From positions 1 through 64,000 of the forward strand of contig CAXTUB010000009.1 of the NCBI GenBank assembly GCA_964247385.1: a stretch of 64,000 nt of DNA, read 5' to 3'. Shown here piece after piece: positions 44,848-53,419 of this stretch. Under the pieces are notes generated by a model. The model was not told the DNA's origin, did not search any database, and was given only the letters and a program-made list of their open reading frames with translations. The stretch's first letter is position 1; each line of letters begins with the position of its first letter. Source of the stretch: TMP-86 sp964247385 (GTDB lineage: Bacteria; Pseudomonadota; Gammaproteobacteria; Steroidobacterales; Steroidobacteraceae). The position numbers and the translations under genes were made by a program.

Positions 44848-45507
44848 TTACGGATGGCTGTACGAGGCGCTGCCGCTGCCGTTGACCGAAGCATTCGTAT
44901 CGCGCGCTGAGGCATTGCCCGATGCTTGCCCGGCGGCGTTGATCGAACGCGAAGGCACGCTGGTCTTCGTGACATCGGGCTTCGTGACGTCAGGCTTCGT
45001 GACGTCGGGCTTCGCAAGATCAGGCTTGGACACGGCGCGTCGCGTCTCACCGGCTCTCGGCACATCGGCGCTTCGTTGCACCGAGCCTGCGGCATTGCTC
45101 GATGCATTGCCTGCAACATCGGACATCGGAGTCGTGTGATTGGCGCTGGCCGCACTGGATGTCGCGCCGTCCACGGATCCGGTCAACGAACCACGATTCG
45201 AGCCGCTCGCCCGCGACGCCGTATTGCTTGTCGAGCGCGCTGCGCCGCTCGCGGTGCCTGAATTCACTGCGCTGTCGGTTACGCCGCTTGCGCCATGCGT
45301 GGCTTGAACGCCACTCGTATTGCCGTTCAACGTGCCGCCCAGGCCGCCGTTGGCCGCACCGCCAATCGATCCGCTGCCTAGCGCGCCGTTCGCAGCGCCG
45401 CCCACGGCGCCACCCGCCCCTCCGCCGAGCACGCCGGCATATGCAGGGACGGAGACCGCAACGACGGCCGTGATGCCGGCGCTCGCCAAAACTTTCTTGA
45501 TGTCCAT
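44848..45507 (-). CDS. Secreted low-complexity protein with KPDVT repeats
   Basis: 219 residues. The signal peptide is VLASAGITAVVAVSVPAYAG. The mature N-terminus is glycine/alanine/asparagine rich (LGGGAGGAVGGAANGALGSG, NGGLGGTLNGNTSG), the middle Ser/Thr/Ala rich, and residues about 165-185 contain KPDLAKPDVTKPDVTKPDV repeats from 15-bp DNA units. A GGAG ribosome-binding site lies upstream of the ATG. The gene has its own terminator. No domain is recognised; it may be a structural or cell-surface protein. Confidence 0.75.
   Translation of the reverse strand: MDIKKVLASAGITAVVAVSVPAYAGVLGGGAGGAVGGAANGALGSGSIGGAANGGLGGTLNGNTSGVQATHGASGVTDSAVNSGTASGAARSTSNTASRASGSNRGSLTGSVDGATSSAASANHTTPMSDVAGNASSNAAGSVQRSADVPRAGETRRAVSKPDLAKPDVTKPDVTKPDVTKTSVPSRSINAAGQASGNASARDTNASVNGSGSASYSHP
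44966..45025. repeat. 15-bp tandem repeat, four units (KPDVT)
   Basis: Units begin at 44966, 44981, 44996 and 45011 (TTCGTGACATCGGGC, TTCGTGACGTCAGGC, TTCGTGACGTCGGGC, and a diverged TTCGCAAGATCAGGC). They encode KPDVT-type pentapeptides of the secreted protein on the minus strand and preserve its frame. Confidence 0.9.
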
Positions 45508-45626
45508 TACTCGCTCCTCGAGCCCGCGACATGCGAGGCTTTCATTGAGTGATACGAATTTGCCTGGACGTTGATTCCCGATCATTGAGCGAAATCTCAG
45601 ACCCATCAATCTTCCGTCAACAAATT

Positions 45627-45646
45627 TTGTAGGCACAGACCTACAA
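45627..45646. terminator. Hairpin downstream of the GST gene
   Basis: TTGTAGG / CCTACAA forms a 7-bp stem around CACAGA. It starts 28 bases after the GST stop (minus strand) and is followed on that strand by AATTTGTTG. A weak terminator is likely; the inverted repeat could instead be a binding site upstream of the KPDVT gene. Confidence 0.35.
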
Positions 45647-45673
45647 CGACATTTGGATCCGGCGCTGCCGCGC

Positions 45674-46300
45674 TCAAGCACTCTTTTGCTGCATCGACTT
45701 TTCATCGATCTCGCGCACCCTGGCTACCGACGGCCGTGCGCTCCATCGCTCAACGTAGGCTTTGATGGGCGGCGTGGCCTCGATGATCCCGAAGCCCGTC
45801 ATCCAGGTGAGCGCCGTACCCCATTGAACGTCGAGGGCGGTAAATCGATCTCCCAGCATCCACGGACCCTTTTGGAGCTGCGTGGTAACTGTCGAGACGG
45901 TGGTCGCGAAATCCCCATAAGGCGACATGGCCGCATGACCTGCTTCGCGCTGGAGCGCTTTGTCCACGGCCGCGGGCTCGAAACTTGCCGCATAAAAAAC
46001 AAACCAACGCAAATAAGCGCCGCGCAACGGATCCGTGAGCGCCGGCGCGAGCCCTGCGCCGGAAAATGTATCGGCCAGATAAATGGCAATGGCAACCTGC
46101 TCAGTCACCAACACATCGCCGTGCAGGATGGCCGGCACTTTTCCCATGGGATTGATTTGCATGAACGCGGGCTGGCGATGCTCGCCAGCCTTCATGTCGA
46201 GGATGCGCAAGGTATACGGAGCGTTGAGCTCTTCGAGCAGCGCGAGCGTGCCGCTCGAGCGGGTCTGCGGCGAGTGAAATAGCGTAACGTTGTCCGGCAT
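45674..46300 (-). CDS. Glutathione S-transferase family protein
   Basis: 208 residues: an N-terminal thioredoxin-like domain (VTLFHSPQTRSSGTLALLEE, INPMGKVPAILHGDVLVTEQ, with the cis-Pro and Glu/Gln-Ser-type pair VTEQVAIAIYLAD) and an all-helical C-terminal domain (MLGDRFTALDVQWGTALTWM). The class resembles beta or related bacterial GSTs; the substrate is unknown. Glutathione synthetase (gshB) is nearby but on another transcript. Confidence 0.92.
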   Translation of the reverse strand: MPDNVTLFHSPQTRSSGTLALLEELNAPYTLRILDMKAGEHRQPAFMQINPMGKVPAILHGDVLVTEQVAIAIYLADTFSGAGLAPALTDPLRGAYLRWFVFYAASFEPAAVDKALQREAGHAAMSPYGDFATTVSTVTTQLQKGPWMLGDRFTALDVQWGTALTWMTGFGIIEATPPIKAYVERWSARPSVARVREIDEKSMQQKSA

Positions 46301-46345
46301 GGCAATTCCTTTGTGAAACCGACAAATTTCGAGAGCGAGCGCATC

Positions 46346-47227
46346 CTAACCTCTCGCCGCCAGCGATGTCCGGCTGACGCGGCGCTCTTCATCCAAGTAC
46401 AACACTCGATCCGCGCGATGCGGCATCTCGGCGAGCATGTGCCGCGTCAAGCGCTCGAAATGCTGAATGAATCTTCGAATTCCGGCCTCATCCATGATGC
46501 GCAGCCCTTGGAGCAGCCCTGCGGACCCCTCTTCACGTGATTGCATCGCGCACCGGTTGCGCAGCTCGCGCTCCTGTTGTTGACGCCATTCCAACACGCA
46601 ATCAAAGCTCGGGGCAGCAAGCAGCACGAGCGCATCGAGGCGCGTGAACAAGTGGGCGTATTGCTCAGCGAGACACGTGTTGACGTAACTTCTCCACACA
46701 CCGTCCACGTCTTCTTCTCGCTCCAGATCATTGATGGGCGCCCACAGATCGAGGCTGCTCTGCGCACGAGCGCCGACGCACCAACCCTCGAAGATCAGTG
46801 CATCCACCGGCCCTGTCGCAGTCCATGCAGACGGCGGCGCCGGATCGTCCGTTGACTTATCGAACCGCGGGATCAAAGTCTCCCGGCCCGCGTCGAGCGC
46901 ATCGAGCGTGTGCGTCAGAAGCGGCACATCATGCGTGCCAGGAACTCCGCGCGTCGCGAGCAAGGGGTGGATCCGCGCCGCCAAGGTCTGGCGCGCCGCA
47001 TGCGACAAGTAGAAATCATCTAAAGACACGTTGGCCACGCGCAGGTCGCGTTCCACCAATTCGCGCTCGAGCTCACGCGCGAGCGTGGTCTTGCCGCTGC
47101 CTTGCGCCCCGCAAAGCCCGATGACCAGCGGGCTCGGGTACGAGCGTTGCCGCCAAAGATGCTGAAGCCAGGAGGCTATAAGCGGCGCATGGATTTTGAG
47201 ACCATGGCTGTTTATCGATGCATTCAT
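46346..47227 (-). CDS. P-loop kinase (D-glycerate 3-kinase-like)
   Basis: 293 residues. P-loop IGLCGAQGSGKTTLARELER (about 36-55), then VANVSLDDFYLSHAARQTLA and NPxL-like IHPLLATRGVPGTHDVPLLT, and LIFEGWCVGARAQ. This pattern (DDFYL, RGxPGTHD, FEGWCVG) is that of plant/yeast glycerate kinase-like P-loop kinases and the uridine-kinase fold. The real substrate could be another sugar acid. Its ATG at 47227 lies about 38 bases inside the divergent chorismatase frame if that begins at 47189. Confidence 0.8.
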   Translation of the reverse strand: MNASINSHGLKIHAPLIASWLQHLWRQRSYPSPLVIGLCGAQGSGKTTLARELERELVERDLRVANVSLDDFYLSHAARQTLAARIHPLLATRGVPGTHDVPLLTHTLDALDAGRETLIPRFDKSTDDPAPPSAWTATGPVDALIFEGWCVGARAQSSLDLWAPINDLEREEDVDGVWRSYVNTCLAEQYAHLFTRLDALVLLAAPSFDCVLEWRQQQERELRNRCAMQSREEGSAGLLQGLRIMDEAGIRRFIQHFERLTRHMLAEMPHRADRVLYLDEERRVSRTSLAARG

Positions 47228-48262
47228 AGGATGACGCCAATCGACGCCGGACTCGAAGTATTTTACGTGCGAGAAGAAGACTGGAAGGCGCGATTGGCGG
47301 CCACGCGCAACGTGCTCGGAGTGGTGGGTTATCGGGTTCTGCCCGACGTGGACGCCGACATTCCGGCCGTCTGCACCGACACGCCGCCCCTGACGCCCAC
47401 CACCTCGCAATTCGAGATCTGGCATGTGCCGGAAGGCGGCGAGCCTGTCGATGTGCGAGCACCCGCGACGGTCAAGTTGCGCCGCGTCGGCGCGTTCAGC
47501 TTTGGCTGTGTGAAATTTCCCGGTGATGGCTTGCCGGCAGACGACGCCCAAAGGGAGGGCGCGGTGCTGCATGCGGACGTCGAAGCGGCCTACGGCCAAC
47601 TCCTGGATGCAGTCGACTCGATCAACGCGCGTCTCATTCGGGTCTGGAACTTCATTCCAGCCATTAACGCGTTTGCGGACGGAGATGAGCGCTACCGGCA
47701 CTTCAACAGCGCGCGGCGCAGCGCCTACGATGCGCGGCGTGCGGCGCCCAGCCGGTACCCCGCTGCGTGCGCGCTGGGCTCGAGCGGCCGAAGGCCGATT
47801 CTTTATTTCATCGCGACGCACGGCGTCCATGAGCGCTTGATCGAAAATCCGCGCCAGGTTGCCCCGCCCCTCTACCCTGCCCAATATGGGCGCGACGCCC
47901 CGCTGTTCGCCCGCGCGTGTGTCATGCCAGCTCGTCGAGGCCTCGACTTTTTGTTATCAGGTACGGCAAGCATCGTCGGGCACGAGACCGTCCATCCGGG
48001 TGACCCCGCACTGCAGACCCGCGAGACCATGAAAAATATCCAGAGCGTGCTGCAAGCCAGCGGCAGAGTGCAGGGCGATTTGCGGCGCGCGCTGCAATCC
48101 CTGGTGTACAAAGTCTATGTACGCCATCCAGAGCAACTGCATGCCATTGCCGCGGAGCTGCAAGAATGGCTTTCGCCGCCGGCCGATGTGCTGTACTTGC
48201 GCGCGGACATTTGCCGCGAAGACTTGCTGGTGGAGATCGAAGCGACCGGAAGGGTCGGTTGA
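47189..48262 (+). CDS. Chorismatase (XanB2/FkbO/Hyg5-like)
   Basis: Enzymes of this RidA-like fold split chorismate to pyruvate plus a hydroxybenzoate. Diagnostic blocks are IRVWNFIPAINAFADGDERY, HFNSARRSAYD, ACALGSSGRRPILYFIATHG, LLSGTASIVGHETVHPGD and the C-terminus LYLRADICREDLLVEIEATG. In Xanthomonas XanB2 supplies 3-hydroxybenzoate for xanthomonadin and 4-hydroxybenzoate for ubiquinone. Which product forms here cannot be read off. AGGAGG lies 13 bases before ATG 47189; ATG 47204 and 47231 are alternatives. The neighbouring kinase is divergent. Confidence 0.85.
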   Translation: MDFETMAVYRCIHRMTPIDAGLEVFYVREEDWKARLAATRNVLGVVGYRVLPDVDADIPAVCTDTPPLTPTTSQFEIWHVPEGGEPVDVRAPATVKLRRVGAFSFGCVKFPGDGLPADDAQREGAVLHADVEAAYGQLLDAVDSINARLIRVWNFIPAINAFADGDERYRHFNSARRSAYDARRAAPSRYPAACALGSSGRRPILYFIATHGVHERLIENPRQVAPPLYPAQYGRDAPLFARACVMPARRGLDFLLSGTASIVGHETVHPGDPALQTRETMKNIQSVLQASGRVQGDLRRALQSLVYKVYVRHPEQLHAIAAELQEWLSPPADVLYLRADICREDLLVEIEATGRVG

Positions 48263-48307
48263 GCCCGCTCGGGACGGGCGCAACTCACGGCGCTCGAGCG
48301 CCGCAGT

Positions 48308-49414
48308 TCAGCCGAAATTGATCTTGGCTTCCAGGTTGGTGCGCGAGTCGGCGTGCGCGAGAGCTTCCTCCAGCTCGATGCGGCCTTCGCGGACCAGATT
48401 GTACAGAGAGGCATCAAACCCCAACATGCCGCGCTCCGTGCCCGTGTTGATGGCCTCCTTCACGCCGATGACATCGCCCTTCTTGATGAGCTCGGAGACA
48501 TGCGGCGTATTGACCATGATTTCGGTCGCGGCGACGCGCTTGCCGGTCTTGGTGGGCACGAGCCGCTGCGACAGGATGGCGCGCAAATACTGCGAAAGGT
48601 CGAGAAAAATCTGGTTGTGCTGATCGCGCGGAAACATGTTGATGATGCGATCGAGCGTCTCGGCGCAGTTATTCGCATGCAACGTGGCGATGCACAGATG
48701 ACCCGTTCCCGCGAGCGCAATGGCCGCTTCCATGGTCTCGCGGTCGCGGATCTCGCCGACCAGAATGACATCGGGCGCCGCGCGCACGGCGCTGCGCAGC
48801 GCGCGCGAGAATGATTTGGTGTCGAGACCCACCTCGCGCTGGTTCACGATGGATTTCTTGTTGCTGTGCAAGAACTCGATCGGATCTTCGATGGTGAGGA
48901 TGTGATCGGAGCAAGTCTCGTTGCGGTGGTCGATCATCGCGGCAAGCGTGGTGGATTTTCCCGCCCCCGCCGCGCCCACCATCAAAATGAGCCCGCGCTT
49001 CAGCATCACCAGCTCTTTCAAGATGTCCGGCATGCCGAGCTCGTCGAGCTTCGGCATATCGGCCGTAATGTAGCGCAGCACCATGGCGGGATAGCCGCGC
49101 TGATAAAACACGTTGACGCGAAAGCGCCCGAGACCTGCCTCGGAAATGGCGAAATCGATTTCGAGCTCTTCGTTGAAGTGCTCGATCTGCTCCTGCGTCA
49201 TGAGGCCGAGCGCCGCTTGACGCACCGTTTCGGGGCTCAGGATCTGCTTGTTGACCGGAAAGATCTTGCCTTCGATCTTGATCTTGACCGGCGCATTGCA
49301 GGTGAAAAACAGATCCGATGCCTTTTTTTCCACCATCAAGCGGAACAAGGGCTTGGTGTTCATGACCTGGGCGGGCGCGACGGCGGCCAACATGGCTCCT
49401 GAAGAGGCTGGCAT
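48308..49414 (-). CDS. Third PilT/PilU-family ATPase
   Basis: 368 residues of the type IV pilus retraction ATPase family: Walker A GAAGAGKSTTLAAM, Asp box HILTIEDPIEFLHSNKKSIV, Walker B APDVILVGEIRDRETMEA, His box GHLCIATLHANN. Its start (NTKPLFRLMVEKKASDLFFT) and its end (ALAHADSRTNLEAKINFG) are closer to PilU than PilT. It follows pilU by about 100 bases on the same strand. PilT lacks the HADS-type tail that both PilU copies carry. This makes three tandem retraction-type ATPases. Confidence 0.92.
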   Translation of the reverse strand: MPASSGAMLAAVAPAQVMNTKPLFRLMVEKKASDLFFTCNAPVKIKIEGKIFPVNKQILSPETVRQAALGLMTQEQIEHFNEELEIDFAISEAGLGRFRVNVFYQRGYPAMVLRYITADMPKLDELGMPDILKELVMLKRGLILMVGAAGAGKSTTLAAMIDHRNETCSDHILTIEDPIEFLHSNKKSIVNQREVGLDTKSFSRALRSAVRAAPDVILVGEIRDRETMEAAIALAGTGHLCIATLHANNCAETLDRIINMFPRDQHNQIFLDLSQYLRAILSQRLVPTKTGKRVAATEIMVNTPHVSELIKKGDVIGVKEAINTGTERGMLGFDASLYNLVREGRIELEEALAHADSRTNLEAKINFG

Positions 49415-49514
49415 CTTTCTACACTAGCATGCCGTCGAACGGACAAGAGTGCGATACCCCACACTCGCGGCGCGGGCGGGCGGTCTGCGTCGCCAAACGG
49501 CCACACGGCACACG

Positions 49515-50672
49515 CTAGAAAACTTTGCCTTCTTCTTCCTCGAGGATCTCGAGCGATTGAGCGCCGTCGTCCGGATTTTTCATTTCGCGTTTGCTCTCGA
49601 GCTTGACCCGCAAGCGCAGCTCGTTCTTCGAGTCGGCGTTGCGCAGCGCATCTTCGTAGGAAATGGTTCCGGCTTCATAGAGATCGAACAGCGCCTGGTC
49701 GAATGTCTTCATGCCGAGCCGGTTGGAGCGCGACATGACCTCTTTGATCTTGCCCACGTCGCCCTTGAAGATGAGATCGGCAATGAGCGGCGAGTTCAAC
49801 ATGACCTCCATAGCGGCGATGCGTCCGGAGCCCGACTCACGCGGGATGAGGCGCTGCGAAATGAGCGCGCGAATATTGAGCGACAAGTCCATGAGCAACT
49901 GCTCGCGCCGCTCCTCGGGAAAAAAGTTGATGATGCGGTCGAGCGCCTGGTTCGAGCTGTTGGCGTGTAAAGTCGCCAGCACCAGGTGTCCCGTCTCGGC
50001 GAACTGAATACCGTATTCCATGGTGTCGCGATCACGGATTTCGCCGATGAGAATGACGTCGGGCGCCTGACGCAGCGTGTTCTTGAGCGCGAGATGCCAG
50101 CTCTCGCAGTCCACGCCGACTTCGCGGTGCGTCACCACGCAGCCGCGGTGGTTGTGCACATACTCGACCGGATCTTCGATGGTGACGATGTGCCCGCGAG
50201 TCTTCTCGTTGCGATAGCCGACCATGGCTGCGAGCGATGTGGATTTTCCCGAGCCCGTGCCGCCGACCAGAATGACGAAGCCGCGCTTCGACAACACCAC
50301 GTCTTTCAGAATCGGAGGCAGCTCCAATTCCTCGAACGAAGGAATCTTCGCGTTGATGGTACGCACTACGGCGCCCGTCTGCCCTTGTTGAACGAAGGCG
50401 CTGACCCGAAATCGCCCGATGCCTTGCGGCGAGATGGCGAAATTGCATTCCTTGGTCGCGTCGAACTCCTTGCTCTGGCGATCGTTCATGATGGCGCGGA
50501 CCAGGCTCGCGCTCTGCTCGGCCGTCAGCGCACGCTCGGATTGCGGCCGGATCTCGCCGTCGATCTTGATGGCGGGCGGGAACCCCGCGGTGATGAAGAG
50601 GTCGGAACCCTTCTTTTCGACCATGCGGCGCAGGAGATCCTGCATCAGCTTGATGGCTTGCTCTCTTTCCAT
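49515..50672 (-). CDS. pilU: Type IV pilus retraction ATPase PilU
   Basis: 385 residues from ATG 50672: MVEKKGSDLFITAGFPPAIK, Walker A GGTGSGKSTSLAAMVGYRNE, HNHRGCVVTHREVGVDCE, LKNTLRQAPDVILIGEIRDR and GHLVLATLHANSSNQALDR. These match P. aeruginosa PilU closely in order. The C-terminus has a charged extension (NPDDGAQSLEILEEEEGKVF). It lies 37 bases after pilT. PilU supports PilT in high-force retraction. Confidence 0.95.
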   Translation of the reverse strand: MEREQAIKLMQDLLRRMVEKKGSDLFITAGFPPAIKIDGEIRPQSERALTAEQSASLVRAIMNDRQSKEFDATKECNFAISPQGIGRFRVSAFVQQGQTGAVVRTINAKIPSFEELELPPILKDVVLSKRGFVILVGGTGSGKSTSLAAMVGYRNEKTRGHIVTIEDPVEYVHNHRGCVVTHREVGVDCESWHLALKNTLRQAPDVILIGEIRDRDTMEYGIQFAETGHLVLATLHANSSNQALDRIINFFPEERREQLLMDLSLNIRALISQRLIPRESGSGRIAAMEVMLNSPLIADLIFKGDVGKIKEVMSRSNRLGMKTFDQALFDLYEAGTISYEDALRNADSKNELRLRVKLESKREMKNPDDGAQSLEILEEEEGKVF

Positions 50673-50709
50673 TACTGCACCGTTCCTGCGGACCGAACTC
50701 GAGTGTCCA

Positions 50710-51750
50710 TCACAAGCTGTCTTTGTTTTGCGCCTTGAAGCGCGCTTCCTCGCGCGCAACCAGACCTTTCTGCACCATCTCTTGCAAGCATTGATCCAGG
50801 GTCTGCATGCCTTGCGCCTGACCCGTCTGAATGGCCGAATACATCTGCGCGATCTTGCCTTCGCGAATGAGATTGCGGATGGCCGGCGTGCCGATCATGA
50901 TCTCGTGCGCCGCGATGCGGCCGCCGCCGACTTTTTTCATGAGCGTCTGCGAAATCACCGCACGCAGGCTCTCCGACAGCATGGCGCGAACCATGTCCTT
51001 TTCCGCCGCGGGGAACACGTCGACGATGCGATCGATGGTCTTGGCCGCTGAGCTCGTATGCAATGTGCCGAAGACCAAGTGACCAGTCTCAGCCGCGGTG
51101 AGTGCAAGACGAATGGTCTCGAGATCGCGCATTTCACCGACCAGCACCACGTCTGGATCCTCACGCAGCGCCGAGCGCAACGCCTCACTGAAGCCCAGGG
51201 TATCTCGATGCACTTCGCGCTGATTCACGAGGCAGCGTTTGCTCTCGTGCACGAACTCGATCGGGTCCTCGATGGTGATGATGTGATCGGGCCGATTGTC
51301 GTTGCAATGATTCACCATGGCAGCGAGCGTGGTCGACTTACCGGAACCCGTCGGGCCCGTGACCAGCACGAGCCCGCGCGGCAGAACGCACAAATCCTTG
51401 AAGGTCTTCGGCGCGTTCAGCTCATCGAGAGTCAGGATGGTGGACGGAATGTTGCGGAACACGGCGCCCGCGCCGCGGTTCTGATTGAACGCATTGACGC
51501 GAAAACGCGCGAGCTTGGGAATCTCGAATGAAAAATCGGTTTCGAAAAATTCTTCGTACGCCTTGCGTTGCTTGTCATTCATGATGTCGTACACCATGCT
51601 GTGCACGTCTTTATGAGTGAGCGCCGGCATATTGATGCGCTTGATATCGCCATCGACACGAATCATGGGCGCAACGCCCGCGGACAAATGCAGGTCGGAC
51701 GCGTTGTTCTTCACCGCGAAAGCAAGCAGCTGCGCGATATCGACAGCCAT
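50710..51750 (-). CDS. pilT: Type IV pilus retraction ATPase PilT
   Basis: 346 residues, the canonical length. N-terminus MAVDIAQLLAFAVKNNASDL, Walker A GPTGSGKSTTLAAMVNHCND, Asp box IITIEDPIEFVHESKRCLV, Walker B DPDVVLVGEMRDLETIRLAL, His box TGHLVFGTLHTSSAAKTIDR, and the PilT-specific AIRNLIREGKIAQMYSAIQT. Hexameric motor that depolymerises pili in twitching. It is divergent from yggS-proC-yggT, as in pseudomonads, and its activity is the likely target of the Pil-Chp system encoded at 29636-39456. Confidence 0.97.
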   Translation of the reverse strand: MAVDIAQLLAFAVKNNASDLHLSAGVAPMIRVDGDIKRINMPALTHKDVHSMVYDIMNDKQRKAYEEFFETDFSFEIPKLARFRVNAFNQNRGAGAVFRNIPSTILTLDELNAPKTFKDLCVLPRGLVLVTGPTGSGKSTTLAAMVNHCNDNRPDHIITIEDPIEFVHESKRCLVNQREVHRDTLGFSEALRSALREDPDVVLVGEMRDLETIRLALTAAETGHLVFGTLHTSSAAKTIDRIVDVFPAAEKDMVRAMLSESLRAVISQTLMKKVGGGRIAAHEIMIGTPAIRNLIREGKIAQMYSAIQTGQAQGMQTLDQCLQEMVQKGLVAREEARFKAQNKDSL

Positions 51751-51825
51751 GAGTGTACTGGGCTCCTGATTGCGTGGGGGTCGCTCGATGCAGGCGCAGT
51801 ATATAAGAGGGTATTGGCAGCCAAT

Positions 51826-52533
51826 ATGTTAATTGGTCCGCAGAATTTGGAAGCTCGAGTGCGAGCAGTTCGCGAACGCATTGACCATGCCACGGCGCGC
51901 GCCGGACGCAATCGCAACTGCGTCACACTCATCGCGGCCAGCAAGTCGCAAAGCGCCGAGAAGGTGCGCGCGGCGGCGGCGGCCGGGCTTTCCCAGTTCG
52001 GCGAAAACTACGTGCAGGAAGCGTGCGAGAAGATGCGCGCGCTCGATGACCTCGCACTGGGTTGGCACTTCATCGGCGCGCTGCAAGCCAACAAGACGCG
52101 ATCCATCGCGCGGCATTTTGATTGGGTGCACAGCATCGATCGGTTGACCATCGCCGCGCGCCTCGCGGCGCAGCGCAGCGTCCACGTTCCCCCTCTCAAT
52201 GTGTGCGTGCAAGTGCAATTGATTGCGGAAGAAACGAAGGCGGGGGTGCCGCCTGCGAAGGTGCACGAGTTGCTCATGCGCATGCGACCTCTCGAACGCC
52301 TGCGCGTGCGCGGGCTCATGTGCATTCCGCCTCCTCTGCACGATGCAAGTGCGCAGCGCGCGCTCTTCGGCCGCATGCAAAGCTTGCTGGCCGGGCTCAT
52401 CGCGCAGGGCCATGATCTCGACACGCTCTCCATGGGCATGAGCGATGATTTCGAGCTCGCCATCAGCGCAGGCGCCACCATGGTGCGAGTCGGAACGGCC
52501 ATCTTCGGCCCGCGGCTTCGCACTGCGCACTGA
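51826..52533 (+). CDS. yggS: YggS family pyridoxal phosphate homeostasis protein
   Basis: 235 residues with a TIM-barrel fold like the N-terminal half of alanine racemase. LIAASKSQSAEKVRAAAAAG carries the PLP lysine; LSQFGENYVQEACEKMRA, WHFIGALQANKTRSIARHFD, LSMGMSDDFELAISAGATMV and RVGTAIFGPR are family hallmarks. It binds PLP without catalysing a reaction. ATG 51826 is used; TTG at 51814 has a closer purine-rich site. The divergent pilT start is 75 bases away. Confidence 0.95.
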   Translation: MLIGPQNLEARVRAVRERIDHATARAGRNRNCVTLIAASKSQSAEKVRAAAAAGLSQFGENYVQEACEKMRALDDLALGWHFIGALQANKTRSIARHFDWVHSIDRLTIAARLAAQRSVHVPPLNVCVQVQLIAEETKAGVPPAKVHELLMRMRPLERLRVRGLMCIPPPLHDASAQRALFGRMQSLLAGLIAQGHDLDTLSMGMSDDFELAISAGATMVRVGTAIFGPRLRTAH

Positions 52534-52585
52534 CTCTCGTGACACGAGCTTGCACTCTTTGAACAACAACTCGACTGCTTCGACG

Positions 52586-53407
52586 GTGAGCGATATTGGC
52601 AAGCTCTGCTTTATCGGCGGAGGCCACATGGCCGAGGCGTTGATCAGCGGCCTGCAGCATTCCGTCTCGGCCGATCTGTGGGTGGCCGAGCCGCGTGCCG
52701 ACCGGCGGCGGCAAATGGAAAAGGCCTATGGGGTGCGCGCAGTCGAGAGCAATGCCGTCGCCGCCGATGGCGCCCCCGTCGTCGTGTTGGCGGTCAAGCC
52801 GCAGCAGGCGCAAAGGGTGACTGAGGAAATCGCCTCCACGCTTGCGCCGGGCTCGCTGTTCATTTCGATTGCAGCCGGTATCCCGCTCGCGGCATTGATA
52901 CGTTGGAGCGGCGCGCGCACCGCCATCGTACGAGCCATGCCCAATCGCCCTGCATTGATCGGCATGGGCGCCACTGCGCTGTATGCCGAAGCCGGACTGA
53001 GCGCTCGGCACCGCAGCGTTTCAGAACGCATTCTGGGCGCCGTGGGCTCGACGGTATGGCTTGCCGATGAGAGTCAAATGGACGTGGTCACGGCTCTATC
53101 CGGGAGCGGACCTGCGTATTTCTTCTTGCTCATCGAGGCCCTCGAAGCCGCGGCGGTCGCGCAGGGTCTGTCGCCCGATCTTGCACATCGACTCACGGTC
53201 GACACCGCGGCGGGCGCTGCGCAGATGGCGCAACGCGCGAGTGATTCGCCCGCGACGCTGCGTGAGCATGTGACCTCTCCTGGCGGCACCACCGAGGCTG
53301 CGCTCGCGGTGTTGCAGCGCGAACATCTTCAGGACACGGTGCGCCGCGCCATCGAGGCGGCAGCGCTGCGCTCGGCGGAACTTGCAGCACAGTTCGCATC
53401 GGGTTAG
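52586..53407 (+). CDS. proC: Pyrroline-5-carboxylate reductase
   Basis: Last step of proline synthesis. Rossmann start LCFIGGGHMAEALISGL, VVLAVKPQQAQRVTEEIAST, VRAMPNRPALIGMGATAL, ALSGSGPAYFFLLIEALEAA and LREHVTSPGGTTEAALAVLQ. With GTG at 52586 the length is 273 residues (E. coli 269); TTG at 52559 is an alternative. It follows yggS and precedes yggT, a conserved order. Confidence 0.95.
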   Translation: MSDIGKLCFIGGGHMAEALISGLQHSVSADLWVAEPRADRRRQMEKAYGVRAVESNAVAADGAPVVVLAVKPQQAQRVTEEIASTLAPGSLFISIAAGIPLAALIRWSGARTAIVRAMPNRPALIGMGATALYAEAGLSARHRSVSERILGAVGSTVWLADESQMDVVTALSGSGPAYFFLLIEALEAAAVAQGLSPDLAHRLTVDTAAGAAQMAQRASDSPATLREHVTSPGGTTEAALAVLQREHLQDTVRRAIEAAALRSAELAAQFASG

Positions 53408-53419
53408 AACGAGCGGCGC

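Noticed and set aside
46346..47884. Extension of the P-loop kinase to 512 residues
   Set aside because: The extra N-terminal 219 residues are antisense to the chorismatase and lack domains; the ATG at 47227 matches the P-loop protein.
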